DNA from: Synechococcus sp. CBW1107
Lineage (GTDB): Bacteria; Cyanobacteriota; Cyanobacteriia; PCC-6307; Cyanobiaceae
NCBI RefSeq assembly: GCF_015841355.1
Contig: NZ_CP064908.1
Location: forward strand, 2,356,001-2,420,000
DNA length: 64,000 bases
Direction of reading: 5' to 3'
Shown: positions 1 to 10,051 of the stretch, one piece after another
Layout of the letters: each line of letters opens with the position of its first letter
How positions within the stretch are numbered: position 1 is the first letter of the stretch
Notes under the pieces: generated by a model
Told to the model about the DNA's origin: nothing
The model's input: the letters and a program-made list of their open reading frames with translations, nothing else
The model's database searches: none
Position numbers and translations under genes: made by a program

Positions 1-1
1 G

Positions 2-265
2 GATCGGTTCCTCGAGCTCTACCGGGAGCAGCGCGGCATCGCCCTCGCCCGGATCACGTCCGCATCCCCCCTCAGTGAGCAGCAGCAGCAAGCCCTGCAC
101 ACCAAGGTCCTGGCCGTCGCCGGCACAGACAAGGTCGAATTCGATCTCCATATCGATCCGTCCCTCATCGGTGGCTTCGTCGTCAGCGTGGGGTCCCAGG
201 TGATCGATGCCAGCCTGGCCGGCCAGGTGCGCCGTCTCGGACTGGCGCTGGCCAAGGCCGGCTAG
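2..265 (+). CDS. atpH: ATP synthase F1 delta subunit, C-terminal part (window starts inside gene)
   Basis: The reading frame enters from the left edge and gives the last 87 residues of the delta subunit, the stalk protein that fixes the F1 head to the membrane sector. The segment IDPSLIGGFVVSVG followed by IDASLAG is the characteristic C-terminal signature of the AtpH/OSCP family. The gene lies 63 bases before atpA on the same strand, the usual cyanobacterial order atpH-atpA-atpG. The N-terminal half is outside the window. Also called atpD in some cyanobacterial annotations. Confidence 0.93.
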   Translation, partial: DRFLELYREQRGIALARITSASPLSEQQQQALHTKVLAVAGTDKVEFDLHIDPSLIGGFVVSVGSQVIDASLAGQVRRLGLALAKAG

Positions 266-1846
<1,581 letters not shown>

Positions 1847-1858
1847 GGTCCCCCTACC

Positions 1859-2812
1859 ATGGCCAACCTCAAGGAAATCCGCGACCGGATCAGTTCGGTC
1901 AAGAACACACGCAAGATCACCGAGGCCATGCGGCTGGTGGCCGCCGCCAAGGTACGCCGTGCCCAGGAACAGGTGCTGCGCTCTAGGCCCTTCGCTGATC
2001 GGCTGGCCCGGGTTCTCGAGAATCTTCAATCACGCATGCGCTTTGAAGATGTCGCCAACACGCCCCTGCTCCAACAGGAGCGCCCCGTCAGCCATATCAC
2101 CCTGATGGTGGTCAGCGCCGACCGGGGTCTCTGTGGTGGCTACAACGCCAACATCATCAAGCGCACGGAGCAGCGCTTCGGGGAGCTGAAGGCGCAGGGC
2201 TTCGAGATTTCTCTCGTCCTGATCGGCCGCAAGGCCACCACCTACTTCCAGAACCGCTCCTATCCGATCACGGCCACGTTCACAGGCCTCGATCAGGTCC
2301 CGAACGCCGAGGAAGCCCGTGCCATCGGCGATCAGATCCTCGCTGAATTCCTCTCAGGATCCACCGACCGTGTGGAGATGGTGTACACCAAATTCGTCAA
2401 CCTGGTAAGCAGTTCTCCGATCTCCCAGACGCTGCTGCCTCTCGACCCTCAGGGCATCGCCAGTCCTGATGATGAGATCTTCCGTCTCACCACCCGTGAA
2501 GGACAGCTGGCAGTGGAGCGCGGCACCGCTCCGAACCAGGAGCCTGTACTCCAGTCTGATTTCGTTTTCGAGCAGAGTCCGGATCAGTTGCTCAACGCTC
2601 TGCTGCCGCTCTATCTGGAGAACCAGCTGCTGCGCTCCCTCCAGGAGGCAGCGGCCAGTGAGCTGGCCAGCCGGATGACGGCCATGAACAACGCCAGCGA
2701 CAACGCCAAGGCCCTCGCCAAGAGCCTCACCCTCGACTACAACAAGGCCCGCCAGGCGGCCATCACTCAGGAGATCCTGGAAGTGGTCGGTGGTTCCACA
2801 GCCATGGCCTGA
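1859..2812 (+). CDS. atpG: ATP synthase F1 gamma subunit
   Basis: A 317-residue central-stalk subunit that rotates inside the alpha/beta hexamer. The N-terminal [21 protein letters not shown] and the C-terminal helix ending in [10 protein letters not shown] are the coiled-coil shaft signatures of the family. It is longer than typical heterotrophic gamma subunits because of an extra stretch in the middle (about residues 195-235), as is usual for cyanobacterial and chloroplast gamma. I see no redox-regulatory cysteine pair there, which fits a cyanobacterial rather than a plant-type enzyme. The next gene overlaps its 3' end. Named atpC in some cyanobacterial nomenclatures. Confidence 0.97.
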   Translation: MANLKEIRDRISSVKNTRKITEAMRLVAAAKVRRAQEQVLRSRPFADRLARVLENLQSRMRFEDVANTPLLQQERPVSHITLMVVSADRGLCGGYNANIIKRTEQRFGELKAQGFEISLVLIGRKATTYFQNRSYPITATFTGLDQVPNAEEARAIGDQILAEFLSGSTDRVEMVYTKFVNLVSSSPISQTLLPLDPQGIASPDDEIFRLTTREGQLAVERGTAPNQEPVLQSDFVFEQSPDQLLNALLPLYLENQLLRSLQEAAASELASRMTAMNNASDNAKALAKSLTLDYNKARQAAITQEILEVVGGSTAMA

Positions 2813-3557
2813 GACGGATCGGGGCCTCCTCAGGCTGTTCCCCCTGGCGGTCGCCAGGGTGCAACTGCGGCCTGATCCTCTCGACTCGGCTCTGATGCTG
2901 CAGCAGGTGCTGGCCCTGCGCGGCGACTTGGACGCCAACCCCGATCCAGCATGCGCCTGGACCGGGGATTTTCATGGTGTCTGGCAGTTGCATCACCAGC
3001 CTGAGTTCCGATGGTTGCTGGACCAGGTGACCTGCGAAGCCCAGCATTACCTCCGGGCCCTCGGCTTCGATCTCCGGCGCATCAGGCTGCATCTGCAGCG
3101 CTGCTGGCCTGTGGTGGCCGAGCCGGGCCAGGTGGTGGGGCGTCACCACCATCCCAATGCCCATCTCAGCGCCGTGTACTACCTCAACGGCGATGGCAGC
3201 GGCCGCAGCGGTTGTCTGCGCCTCTTCGACGGGCGCTGCAGCAATGAGCTCGTGCCCGGCCTGGCGGTGGGCCATGACGGCCCGATCGCCTCATGCCATC
3301 CCCTCAATGCGGGCTGGCACGACCTGGCCCCGCAGGCGGGTCTGCTGGTGATCTTCCCCTCCAGCACCGACCACGCCGTGTTGCCCAGCGAGGACGAGGA
3401 GGACCTGCGCCTCTCGATCAGCTTCGATCTCTGCCTCACCGCTCCCGCCTGTGGCCCCGGGCAGCCCCAGCCGGCGGAATACCTGGCGCCCCATCCCGGC
3501 CAGTGGCTGGAGCTGCCACTCGATGCCGCCCCGCCGTCCGGGAAGATGGAGGGGTGA
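2790..3557 (+). CDS. Putative 2-oxoglutarate/Fe(II)-dependent oxygenase (TIGR02466-like)
   Basis: A 255-residue protein resembling the uncharacterised TIGR02466 family of 2OG-Fe(II) oxygenases. Visible family features are a His-rich [16 protein letters not shown] segment (about residues 120-135), a later strand FPSSTDHAV carrying the likely distal metal histidine, and RLSISFDL with the arginine expected to bind the 2OG carboxylate. The ATG at 2790 overlaps the end of atpG by 23 bases; a later start is possible, but the family's N-terminal [11 protein letters not shown] begins only about 15 residues in. The gene ends in a GTGA overlap with a possible upstream start of the ferredoxin gene. The substrate is unknown. 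Confidence 0.72.
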   Translation: MVPQPWPETDRGLLRLFPLAVARVQLRPDPLDSALMLQQVLALRGDLDANPDPACAWTGDFHGVWQLHHQPEFRWLLDQVTCEAQHYLRALGFDLRRIRLHLQRCWPVVAEPGQVVGRHHHPNAHLSAVYYLNGDGSGRSGCLRLFDGRCSNELVPGLAVGHDGPIASCHPLNAGWHDLAPQAGLLVIFPSSTDHAVLPSEDEEDLRLSISFDLCLTAPACGPGQPQPAEYLAPHPGQWLELPLDAAPPSGKMEG

Positions 3558-3598
3558 ACCGCTGGATCGACAGCCCCCTGCCGCGTACCCCCCACGCC

Positions 3599-3922
3599 AT
3601 GAGTGACAGCTTCACCGTGACCGCCGATCTCGGCGGCGTGATCCACACCTTTTCCTGCCGGGCGGATCAGACCGTGCTCGCCGCGGCCGAGGAGGCCGGC
3701 GTTCCCTTGCCCAGCTCCTGCTGTTCCGGGGTCTGCACCACGTGTGCTGCCCGTCTGCTCCAGGGGGACGTACACCAGCCCGATGCGATGGGTGTCAAGG
3801 CCGACTTGCAGGCCGAGGGCTATGCCCTGCTCTGTGTGGCCTATCCCCGCAGCGATCTGAACCTGTTGGCCGGCCAGGAGGATGCGCTCTACGAGGCTCA
3901 GTTCGGACGGTTCCAGCGCTGA
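3599..3922 (+). CDS. Plant-type [2Fe-2S] ferredoxin, FdC2-like
   Basis: A 107-residue ferredoxin. The cluster motif is CCSGVCTTC (C-x4-C-x2-C), with the fourth ligand in LLCVAYP. It differs from the main PetF at 43218: an extra cysteine next to the first ligand, fewer acidic residues, and a C-terminal extension ending YEAQFGRFQR, which resembles the extension of FdC2 proteins. It is therefore probably a specialised electron carrier rather than the bulk photosynthetic ferredoxin. The ATG gives the usual length; an in-frame GTG at 3554 would overlap the preceding stop as GTGA and add 15 residues. The FdC2 assignment is an inference from the tail. Confidence 0.85.
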   Translation: MSDSFTVTADLGGVIHTFSCRADQTVLAAAEEAGVPLPSSCCSGVCTTCAARLLQGDVHQPDAMGVKADLQAEGYALLCVAYPRSDLNLLAGQEDALYEAQFGRFQR

Positions 3923-3933
3923 ACCTTTCGTCT

Positions 3934-4128
3934 GTGCCCCAGCTCGAGACCGTGGACTTCTGGATGGAGGCTGCTCCCGGTCCGCTGCTTCCCCAGGTGC
4001 GCTCAGCCCTGAGGAAGCAGCGGGGAGAGGCATTGCGCTGGGCCATCACCGCCGCCCTGCCGGCTGAGGAGGGCTCCCAGCTGCGGCGGAGGCTGAGGGT
4101 CGAAGCTGTCCTGCTTCAGAGCCCTTGA
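3934..4128 (+). CDS. Small conserved-looking protein of unknown function (64 aa)
   Basis: A short frame starting with GTG 11 bases after the ferredoxin stop and running into the next gene. The product starts VPQLETVDFWMEAAPGPLL and is rich in Arg, Leu and Glu, with no membrane segment and no cysteines. Its stop overlaps the TTG start of the following gene, so ferredoxin, small protein and DUF3326 gene look translationally linked. That arrangement is the main support that it is real. I do not recognise a domain; a role tied to the ferredoxin is only a guess. Confidence 0.6.
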   Translation: MPQLETVDFWMEAAPGPLLPQVRSALRKQRGEALRWAITAALPAEEGSQLRRRLRVEAVLLQSP

Positions 4129-5276
4129 GCAGGCCGCTGCCCACCCTGCTGGTGATCCCCACCGGCATCGGCTGCGCCATCGGTGGTTATGCCGGCGATG
4201 GCCTGCCGGCGGCGAGGCTGCTGGCGGCAGCCTCCGGTTGCCTGATCACCCATCCCAATGCCCTCAACGCCGCGGCCCTCTACTGGAGTGATCCGCGCAT
4301 CCACTACGTGGAGGGCTGGGCCCTCAATCGCTTCGCGGCGGGCGACCTGGCTCTGGCTCCAGTCGCGTCACAGCGGGTGGGCCTGCTGCTCGATGCCGGC
4401 ATCGACGAGGACCTGCGCCTGCGTCACCTGCAGGTGGCCGAGGCCTGCCGCGCCAGCCTGGGCCTCGCGATCGGCCCTGTGCTCAGCACCGACGTTCCCC
4501 TGGAGGTGACCCTCTCGCTCGGCCCCAGCGGGGTGAGCAGCGGCCGGATCGGCCGGCCGGATGCCCTGATCCGGGCGGGGGAACGCCTGCATCAGGCCGG
4601 AGCCACCGCGATCGCCGTGGTGGCCCGGTTCCCGGATGACATGGGCAGCGAGGTCCTGGCCTCCTACCGCCAGGGAAGCGGCGTGGATGCCCTGGCCGGT
4701 GCCGAGGCCGTGATCAGCCATCTGCTCAGCCGTCAGCTGGGGATTCCCTGCGCCCATGCCCCGGCCCTGGCCCCCCTGGCGCTGGATCCGGGGCTGAATC
4801 CCCTGGCTGCGGCCGAGGAACTGGGCCACACCTTCCTCCCCTGCGTGCTGGTGGGTCTGAGCCGCGCCCCCGATCTGATCGCCCTGGGGCCCGCGTCCGG
4901 GCCTCAGCTCCTCCCTCCTGAGGCCCTGATTCATCCCAGCCGGATCGGCGCGGTGGTGGTGCCGGCCGGAGCCATGGGCGGCGAGGCTGTTCTGGCCTGC
5001 GCGGAGCGTGGCGTTCCCCTGATTGCCGTGGACGGCAACCCGTCCCTTCTGGAGGTGAGCGCCGAGCGTCTTGGGCTGCGCGCGATCGCCGCAGCCAGCT
5101 ATGCGGAAGCCGCCGGTCTGGTGCTGGCCCTGCGCGAGGGCCTGCAGCCCGAGGCCCTGAGGCGGCCCTTGCCTGCCCTGGAGTGGCTCAGCGCAGACAG
5201 GCCATCGGATGGCGGGTCGGCATCCCCAGGGCCTTGGCCACTCCGGGATGGCAGACGGCCCCATCCACTGTGTTGA
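4125..5276 (+). CDS. DUF3326 family protein
   Basis: A 383-residue cytoplasmic protein of the DUF3326 family, widespread in cyanobacteria and of unknown function. Recognisable parts are the N-terminal TLLVIPTGIGCAIGGYAGDG, the THPNALNAA stretch and a C-terminal Rossmann-like segment VVVPAGAMGGEAVLACAERGVPLIAV. The TTG start overlaps the previous stop. The last 89 bases overlap the 3' end of the convergent alanine dehydrogenase gene, so the low-complexity tail is probably not functionally important. No catalytic assignment is possible from the sequence. Confidence 0.82.
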   Translation: MSRPLPTLLVIPTGIGCAIGGYAGDGLPAARLLAAASGCLITHPNALNAAALYWSDPRIHYVEGWALNRFAAGDLALAPVASQRVGLLLDAGIDEDLRLRHLQVAEACRASLGLAIGPVLSTDVPLEVTLSLGPSGVSSGRIGRPDALIRAGERLHQAGATAIAVVARFPDDMGSEVLASYRQGSGVDALAGAEAVISHLLSRQLGIPCAHAPALAPLALDPGLNPLAAAEELGHTFLPCVLVGLSRAPDLIALGPASGPQLLPPEALIHPSRIGAVVVPAGAMGGEAVLACAERGVPLIAVDGNPSLLEVSAERLGLRAIAAASYAEAAGLVLALREGLQPEALRRPLPALEWLSADRPSDGGSASPGPWPLRDGRRPHPLC

Positions 5277-6327
5277 GGCCGGAGAGCAGCTCCGGCCGCT
5301 CGGTGACCGCCTCCACCAGTCCCCGTCCGGCGATTCCCATGATGTAGGGGAGAGTGACGCTGACGAGGGCTTCGGTGGAGGTGAAGGGCACGGCGCCGGG
5401 CATGTTGCCCACGGCGTAGTGCTGCACACCGTGGATGGTCACCACGGGATCGGTGTGGGTGGTCTCGCGGCTGGTGGCGATGCAGCCCCCCTGATCGATG
5501 GCCACATCGACGATCACCGAGCCTGGCTTCATCCGCTTCACCACGTCCTCCTCCACCAGGGTGGGGGCACGGCTGCCGGGGGTGAGCACGGCGCCCACCA
5601 CCAGGTCTGCGCTGGGCACCAGCCGCTCGATCAGGCTGTTGCTGCTCACCAGGCTCACCATCCGGCCGATCCGCTGGGGTTCGAGCAGGCGCAGGCGCTG
5701 GGGAGTGTGATCCAGCAGGAACACCTCCGCATCCATGGCCGCGGCCACACGGGCGGCATGCCAGCCCACGGTGCCGGCCCCGAGCACGATCACCCGCGCC
5801 GGCCGCACCCCGGCGCAGCCGCCCATGAGCACCCCCCTGCCGCCATGGGGTTTCTCGAGCAGATGGGCCCCCACCTGGGCGGCCAGGCGACCAGCGATTT
5901 CACTCATCGGCGCCAGCAGCGGCAGGTTGCCGTTGTCGAGCTGGACGGTTTCGTAGGCCACGCCGGTGGTGCCAGCCTCCAGCAGGGCACGGCCTACCTC
6001 GGGGTAGGCCGCCAGGTGCAGGTAAGTGAACAGCACCTGATCACCCCGAAGGAAGGCGAACTCCTCCGGCTGTGGTTCCTTCACTTTCACCACCAGATGG
6101 GCGCCCCAGGCCTCATCGCGCCCCACCAGGCGCGCTCCGGCCTCGGCATAGCTCGCGTCCTCCATGCCGGCCCCCTGGCCTGCTCCCGCCTCGACACGCA
6201 CCTCAAGGCCCTGGGACACCAGTTCCCTCACCCCATCCGGGCTGAGGGCCACCCGCTGTTCATCCCGTTTGATCTCCCTGGGTACACCGATGCTCGCGAT
6301 CGGTGCCGCTGGGCCCATGCTGGCCAT
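5188..6327 (-). CDS. ald: Alanine dehydrogenase
   Basis: A 379-residue NAD-dependent enzyme interconverting L-alanine and pyruvate plus ammonia. N-terminal GVPREIKRDEQRVAL, the catalytic-domain KVKEPQPEE (substrate-binding Lys) with YLHLAA, the dinucleotide fold VIVLGAGTVGWHAARVA, and C-terminal HYAVGNMPGAVPFTST are all diagnostic. The chosen ATG follows an AAGGAG ribosome-binding sequence about 12 bases upstream; an in-frame ATG at 6387 would add 20 unconserved residues. It is the last gene of the operon that also carries nadE and nadD, which supply its cofactor pathway. Confidence 0.95.
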   Translation of the reverse strand: MASMGPAAPIASIGVPREIKRDEQRVALSPDGVRELVSQGLEVRVEAGAGQGAGMEDASYAEAGARLVGRDEAWGAHLVVKVKEPQPEEFAFLRGDQVLFTYLHLAAYPEVGRALLEAGTTGVAYETVQLDNGNLPLLAPMSEIAGRLAAQVGAHLLEKPHGGRGVLMGGCAGVRPARVIVLGAGTVGWHAARVAAAMDAEVFLLDHTPQRLRLLEPQRIGRMVSLVSSNSLIERLVPSADLVVGAVLTPGSRAPTLVEEDVVKRMKPGSVIVDVAIDQGGCIATSRETTHTDPVVTIHGVQHYAVGNMPGAVPFTSTEALVSVTLPYIMGIAGRGLVEAVTERPELLSGLNTVDGAVCHPGVAKALGMPTRHPMACLR

Positions 6328-6405
6328 GCCAATGAGAAGCTCCTTCCAGGTTGGCGGGCTGGCCGCCGGATCGCCAGCTTTCGCCACGGATTGGGCACTG
6401 ACCCC

Positions 6406-8112
6406 TCAGGTGAGGGGGCCGGCGGCGATGGGCATGCGCCAGCCCCCGCCGAACGCCCGGCCGCTCACCTTCAGCAGAGGTGCTGCCTGGCGGCGTTTGA
6501 ATTCGGCCGTGCGCAGCAGCCGGTACACGCGCTGGGCCAGCTCGCCATCCACCTGCCCCTGGGCGATCAGCTCCTCCGGAGAGAGCAGCGCCTCGATGTA
6601 GGCCCTGAGCAGGGGGTCGAGCTGGTCGTAGTCGGGCAGGGAATCGGTGTCGCGCTGGTCGGGGCGCAGTTCGGCGCTGGGGGGCTTGGTGCGGATGGCG
6701 GCGCCGATCAGCTCGTCCCTGGCGGGCAGGCCCAGGGCCTGGCGGCAACCGGCTGCAGCCTCGCTGTCGAGCCATTCACAGAGCCGGAACACGGTGGTCT
6801 TGTAGAGATCGCCGATCACCGCGAGCCCGCCGTTCATGTCGCCGTAGAGGGTGCAGTAGCCCACCGCCAGCTCCGACTTGTTGCCGGTCGAGAGCAGCAG
6901 GCGGCCCTGCTGGTTGGCCACCGCCATCAGCAGCGTGCCGCGAATGCGCGACTGCAGGTTCTCGGCGGTCAGCCCCCGGGGAGCCCCCCCCAGAACGGGA
7001 TCCAGGCTCCGGTCGAAGGCCCCCATCAAGGGCTCGATCGCCACCGTCTGGTGGGGGAGTCCCAATCGGTTGGCGAGATCGATCGCGTCGAGCCGTGACC
7101 CTGCGGAGCTGTAGGGGGAGGGCATCAGCAGGGCCTGCACCTGCTCGGGTCCGAGGGCTGCTGCCGCGATCACGGCCACAAGGGCCGAGTCGATGCCACC
7201 GCTCAATCCCAGCACCACCCGCTGGAAGCCGCATTTGCGGGCGTAGTCGTGCACTCCCAGCACCAGCACCCGGAACAGCTGCTCCAGGGGCGCCGGCAGC
7301 GGCGACGCTGGGGCCGCTTCTGGCCTCTCCGGGGGGCTGGGCTCCCAGAGCTCGAGGGCCACCTGGGCGCAGGGCAGCTGACGCAGCACCCGGGCCTGGG
7401 GATCGATCACGAAGCTGCCCCCGTCGAAGACCAGCTCGTCGTTGCCGCCCACCTGGTTCACGTAGACCACCGGACAGCCCAACCGGGCGGCCGCCGCCGC
7501 CGCCAGCTCCAGCCGCAAGTCCGGTTTGCCCTGGGCGAAGGGGGAGGCGGAGAGGTTCAGCAGCAGGTCGGGGCGTTGGGGTGCCAGCTCCGCGATCGGG
7601 TCGGCACCCGCCAGCCGGTGCCCCTGAACCCGCTCCTCCACCCAGAGGTCTTCGCAGATGGTGAGACCCAGCCGCCAGACCCGATCGCCCACCGGCCACT
7701 CCAGCAGGCAGGCCTGGTCACCTGGCTGGAAGTAGCGCCGTTCATCGAAGACGTCGTAGCTGGGCAGCAGCCGTTTGCGCGCCACCACCCGCCAGCTGTC
7801 CCGTTGCACCAGCGCGGCGGCGTTGTGCAGGGCCGGCAGCTCGCGTCCGGTGATCGGATCCACCAGGCCCAGCAGCAGGCCCAGTCCCGGTGGCAGCTCG
7901 GCGGCGAGGGCCTCGAGCACCCGTCCTTGCTCCTGCAGCAGGGAGGGTCGCAGCAGCAGATCCCGTGGGGGGTATCCCCAGAGTGAAAGCTCCGGGGTGA
8001 TGACCAGATCGGCACCCGCCGCTGCGGCACGCCGACAGTGCTCCAGCATCTGGGCGGCATTACCGCGCAGATCCCCCACAAGGGGATTGATCTGTGCCAG
8101 GGCAAGACGCAT
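6406..8112 (-). CDS. nadE: Glutamine-dependent NAD(+) synthetase
   Basis: A 568-residue two-domain enzyme converting deamido-NAD, ATP and glutamine to NAD. The N-terminal nitrilase-type glutaminase domain (about 1-260) carries ITPELSLWGYPPRD and TICEDLWVEE with the catalytic Cys. The C-terminal synthetase domain has the ATP pyrophosphatase loop LGLSGGIDSAL and the STGNKSELAVGY segment. Length matches the bacterial Gln-dependent class. The ATG overlaps the nadD stop by one base (TGATG), so the last two steps of NAD synthesis are translationally coupled. Confidence 0.97.
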   Translation of the reverse strand: MRLALAQINPLVGDLRGNAAQMLEHCRRAAAAGADLVITPELSLWGYPPRDLLLRPSLLQEQGRVLEALAAELPPGLGLLLGLVDPITGRELPALHNAAALVQRDSWRVVARKRLLPSYDVFDERRYFQPGDQACLLEWPVGDRVWRLGLTICEDLWVEERVQGHRLAGADPIAELAPQRPDLLLNLSASPFAQGKPDLRLELAAAAAARLGCPVVYVNQVGGNDELVFDGGSFVIDPQARVLRQLPCAQVALELWEPSPPERPEAAPASPLPAPLEQLFRVLVLGVHDYARKCGFQRVVLGLSGGIDSALVAVIAAAALGPEQVQALLMPSPYSSAGSRLDAIDLANRLGLPHQTVAIEPLMGAFDRSLDPVLGGAPRGLTAENLQSRIRGTLLMAVANQQGRLLLSTGNKSELAVGYCTLYGDMNGGLAVIGDLYKTTVFRLCEWLDSEAAAGCRQALGLPARDELIGAAIRTKPPSAELRPDQRDTDSLPDYDQLDPLLRAYIEALLSPEELIAQGQVDGELAQRVYRLLRTAEFKRRQAAPLLKVSGRAFGGGWRMPIAAGPLT

Positions 8113-8726
8113 CAGCGCGGAGGAGGGCGGCTGGCCAGACAGGAGCGCAGACCGTAGAGATTCTGCTCCAGCAGCACCGGCCAGAGCTCCGGCGGCACCA
8201 GTTGGGGGTCGGGGTGGCGGCGGATGGCGGAGCTGGCCGTGGCCGGGATCTGCAGGGGCAGCACCTCCACCCGGCCGCCCCGTTGGTTCAGCTGCTCGAT
8301 CTGCCGGAGATCGAGCGGCCAGCCCAGTCTCGGGACCACCGCCAGTCGGCAGCGGCGCAGGATCTCTTCGGCCGCGTACCAGCGCTGGATCTGGGGCAGC
8401 AGGTCGCTGCCCACCACGAAGACGAGCTCCGCCTCCGGCCAGTGCCGTGACGCCCGCTCCAGGGTGTCGAGGGCCCTGGGGCTGCTCAGGCTCTGGTCGA
8501 CCTGCAGGTTGGGGCTCTCCAGGCCCGCCACCACCGCCTCCAGCAGGGCCGCCCGCACGTCCAGCGGTGCCCCATGGTTCTTGAAGGGATTGTCGCTCGC
8601 CCAGGTCCTCACCAGGGGGTAGCGCCGGCTGAGCCCCGCCAGCAGGCTGCGGTGACCGACTGTCGGGGGATCGGCGCTGGTGCCGAACAGCGCCACCGAG
8701 GCTGGCTGGCCGCCGGATTCGGTCAC
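8112..8726 (-). CDS. nadD: Nicotinate-nucleotide adenylyltransferase
   Basis: A 204-residue nucleotidyltransferase making deamido-NAD from nicotinate mononucleotide. The ALFGTSADPPTVGH loop holds the (T/H)xGH nucleotide-binding motif, and SSAIRRH near the C-terminus corresponds to the family's second signature (ISSTxIR). The start is a GTG at 8726 that overlaps the TGA of the upstream GTPase gene as GTGA; the frame is open further upstream, but that would run deep into the neighbour. The size fits the NadD family. Confidence 0.93.
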   Translation of the reverse strand: MTESGGQPASVALFGTSADPPTVGHRSLLAGLSRRYPLVRTWASDNPFKNHGAPLDVRAALLEAVVAGLESPNLQVDQSLSSPRALDTLERASRHWPEAELVFVVGSDLLPQIQRWYAAEEILRRCRLAVVPRLGWPLDLRQIEQLNQRGGRVEVLPLQIPATASSAIRRHPDPQLVPPELWPVLLEQNLYGLRSCLASRPPPR

Positions 8727-10051
8727 GGCAGCAGGCTGGCGTTCACGGCTTCGCGGCCCTCCAGCTGCCACTGCTCCAGCCATTGACGTGCCTGGGGGTC
8801 ATGGCGCCCCAGGCGGAGCAGCAGCGCCCCGGGGCGGGCCCGTCCGCGCTTGGCTCCATGGACCAGGGCGGCGGCAGCCAGCCGCCCGGTCCGGCGGGTG
8901 GTCTGGATCGCCAGGGCCGCCTGGGCCAGGGCCACCGGTGCCGCCGGTGCCAGGGACAGCCCGGCGGTGGCCGGCGCCGCCAGCAGCAGCAGCTGGCGCA
9001 CTCCTCCGAGCAGCAGCTGCAGGGCCAGCTGGGCGCCCCCCAGCAAGGCGCTGTGGCCGGAGAGGCGGCTGAGCAGGGTCCTGGCCTGGGGCCCACTGAG
9101 CGGCAGGCCGTAGAGGTCGCACAGTTGCAGCACCAGGGCCGTGTCCAGGGCCAGGCCTCCGGCCAGGTCCAGCAGGATCAGAGGGTTGGCGGCCACACCG
9201 GTGGCCTTGAGGGCCGCGAAGCGTCCGATCAGCGTCTGGGCCTGGCGGCGGTGCTGCCGCAGACGCCAGTGCGAGAGCCGCTGGTTGAAGCGATCGCCGG
9301 CTGCCAGGGCGTTGAGGGCCAGCAGCAGTTCCCCATGGGTCCGCAGCAGTCCGCTGAGCCGCTCGCGCAGGGGCTCCACCAGCGGTGGCAGGGGCTCGCT
9401 GCGCACCCGGCCGTCCGGCCGCAGCACGCCACCCCGAGGCGCCGCGGCGACGGCCACCAGCTCCAGCTCACGGGCCCCGGCGGGAAGCCGGCGGCGGATG
9501 CTGGCCAGCAGGGCCTCCCGTTCCTCCTCGGGCCAGCCGTCGATGCGGTTGACCACCAGCAGCAGGGGCTTGCCCGAGCGCAGCAACTGCTGCACCGCCT
9601 CGGCCTCCACCCGGCTGAGGTCGCCATCGAGCACCACCAGCACCAGATCAGCCCCGAGGGCCACCCGGGCCGCCAGGCGTTGCCTGGCGGCGGCGGCCAC
9701 CTCATCGATGCCGGGGGTGTCGACCAGCTGCACCTGAAGTGGCACAGCCATCGCCCCGGGCCAGAGCTGCCGCTGCTGCTCCCGGGTGGAGCCATGGGCC
9801 AGGTCGGTGGCGAAACGGTCCTCCCCGAGCAGGGCATTGAGCAGGCTCGATTTGCCCACGCCCACCCGGCCAAGCACGGCCACATGGAGCTCCCGCCGTC
9901 TCAGCCGCCCCAGCTGGCGATCCAAGGCGGCCAGTTCCGGCCCCAGGGCTGAGCGCTCCCGTGCGCTCAGGGCCAGCTGGCCACGCCAGCGCAGCAACAG
10001 CTGCTCGCAACGCTCGAGAACCGGTGGCGGGGCCGTGGCCGTGGCCGTCAT
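8723..10051 (-). CDS. GTP-binding protein with C-terminal membrane-associated domain (DUF697-like)
   Basis: A 442-residue Era/dynamin-like GTPase. G1 is GRVGVGKSSLLNAL, G3 is VDTPGID and G4 is VNRID, which should bind GTP. After the G domain a hydrophobic Leu/Ala-rich half (about residues 260-410) resembles the DUF697 domain found behind such GTPases, suggesting membrane attachment. The ATG at 10051 overlaps the stop of the CorC-like gene as ATGA. The function is not known; linkage to a CNNM/CorC-type protein suggests a membrane or transport regulatory role, which is an inference. Confidence 0.85.
   Translation of the reverse strand: MTATATAPPPVLERCEQLLLRWRGQLALSARERSALGPELAALDRQLGRLRRRELHVAVLGRVGVGKSSLLNALLGEDRFATDLAHGSTREQQRQLWPGAMAVPLQVQLVDTPGIDEVAAAARQRLAARVALGADLVLVVLDGDLSRVEAEAVQQLLRSGKPLLLVVNRIDGWPEEEREALLASIRRRLPAGARELELVAVAAAPRGGVLRPDGRVRSEPLPPLVEPLRERLSGLLRTHGELLLALNALAAGDRFNQRLSHWRLRQHRRQAQTLIGRFAALKATGVAANPLILLDLAGGLALDTALVLQLCDLYGLPLSGPQARTLLSRLSGHSALLGGAQLALQLLLGGVRQLLLLAAPATAGLSLAPAAPVALAQAALAIQTTRRTGRLAAAALVHGAKRGRARPGALLLRLGRHDPQARQWLEQWQLEGREAVNASLLP

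Noticed and set aside
5188-5276. Frameshift or gene decay where DUF3326 and ald overlap
   Set aside because: Both conserved domains are complete before the overlap; a convergent 3' overlap explains it.
5209-7098. A 629-codon open frame on the plus strand over ald and nadE
   Set aside because: It is antisense to two clear enzymes and its product is Gln/His/Gly-rich low-complexity sequence, the usual result of GC-rich coding read backwards.
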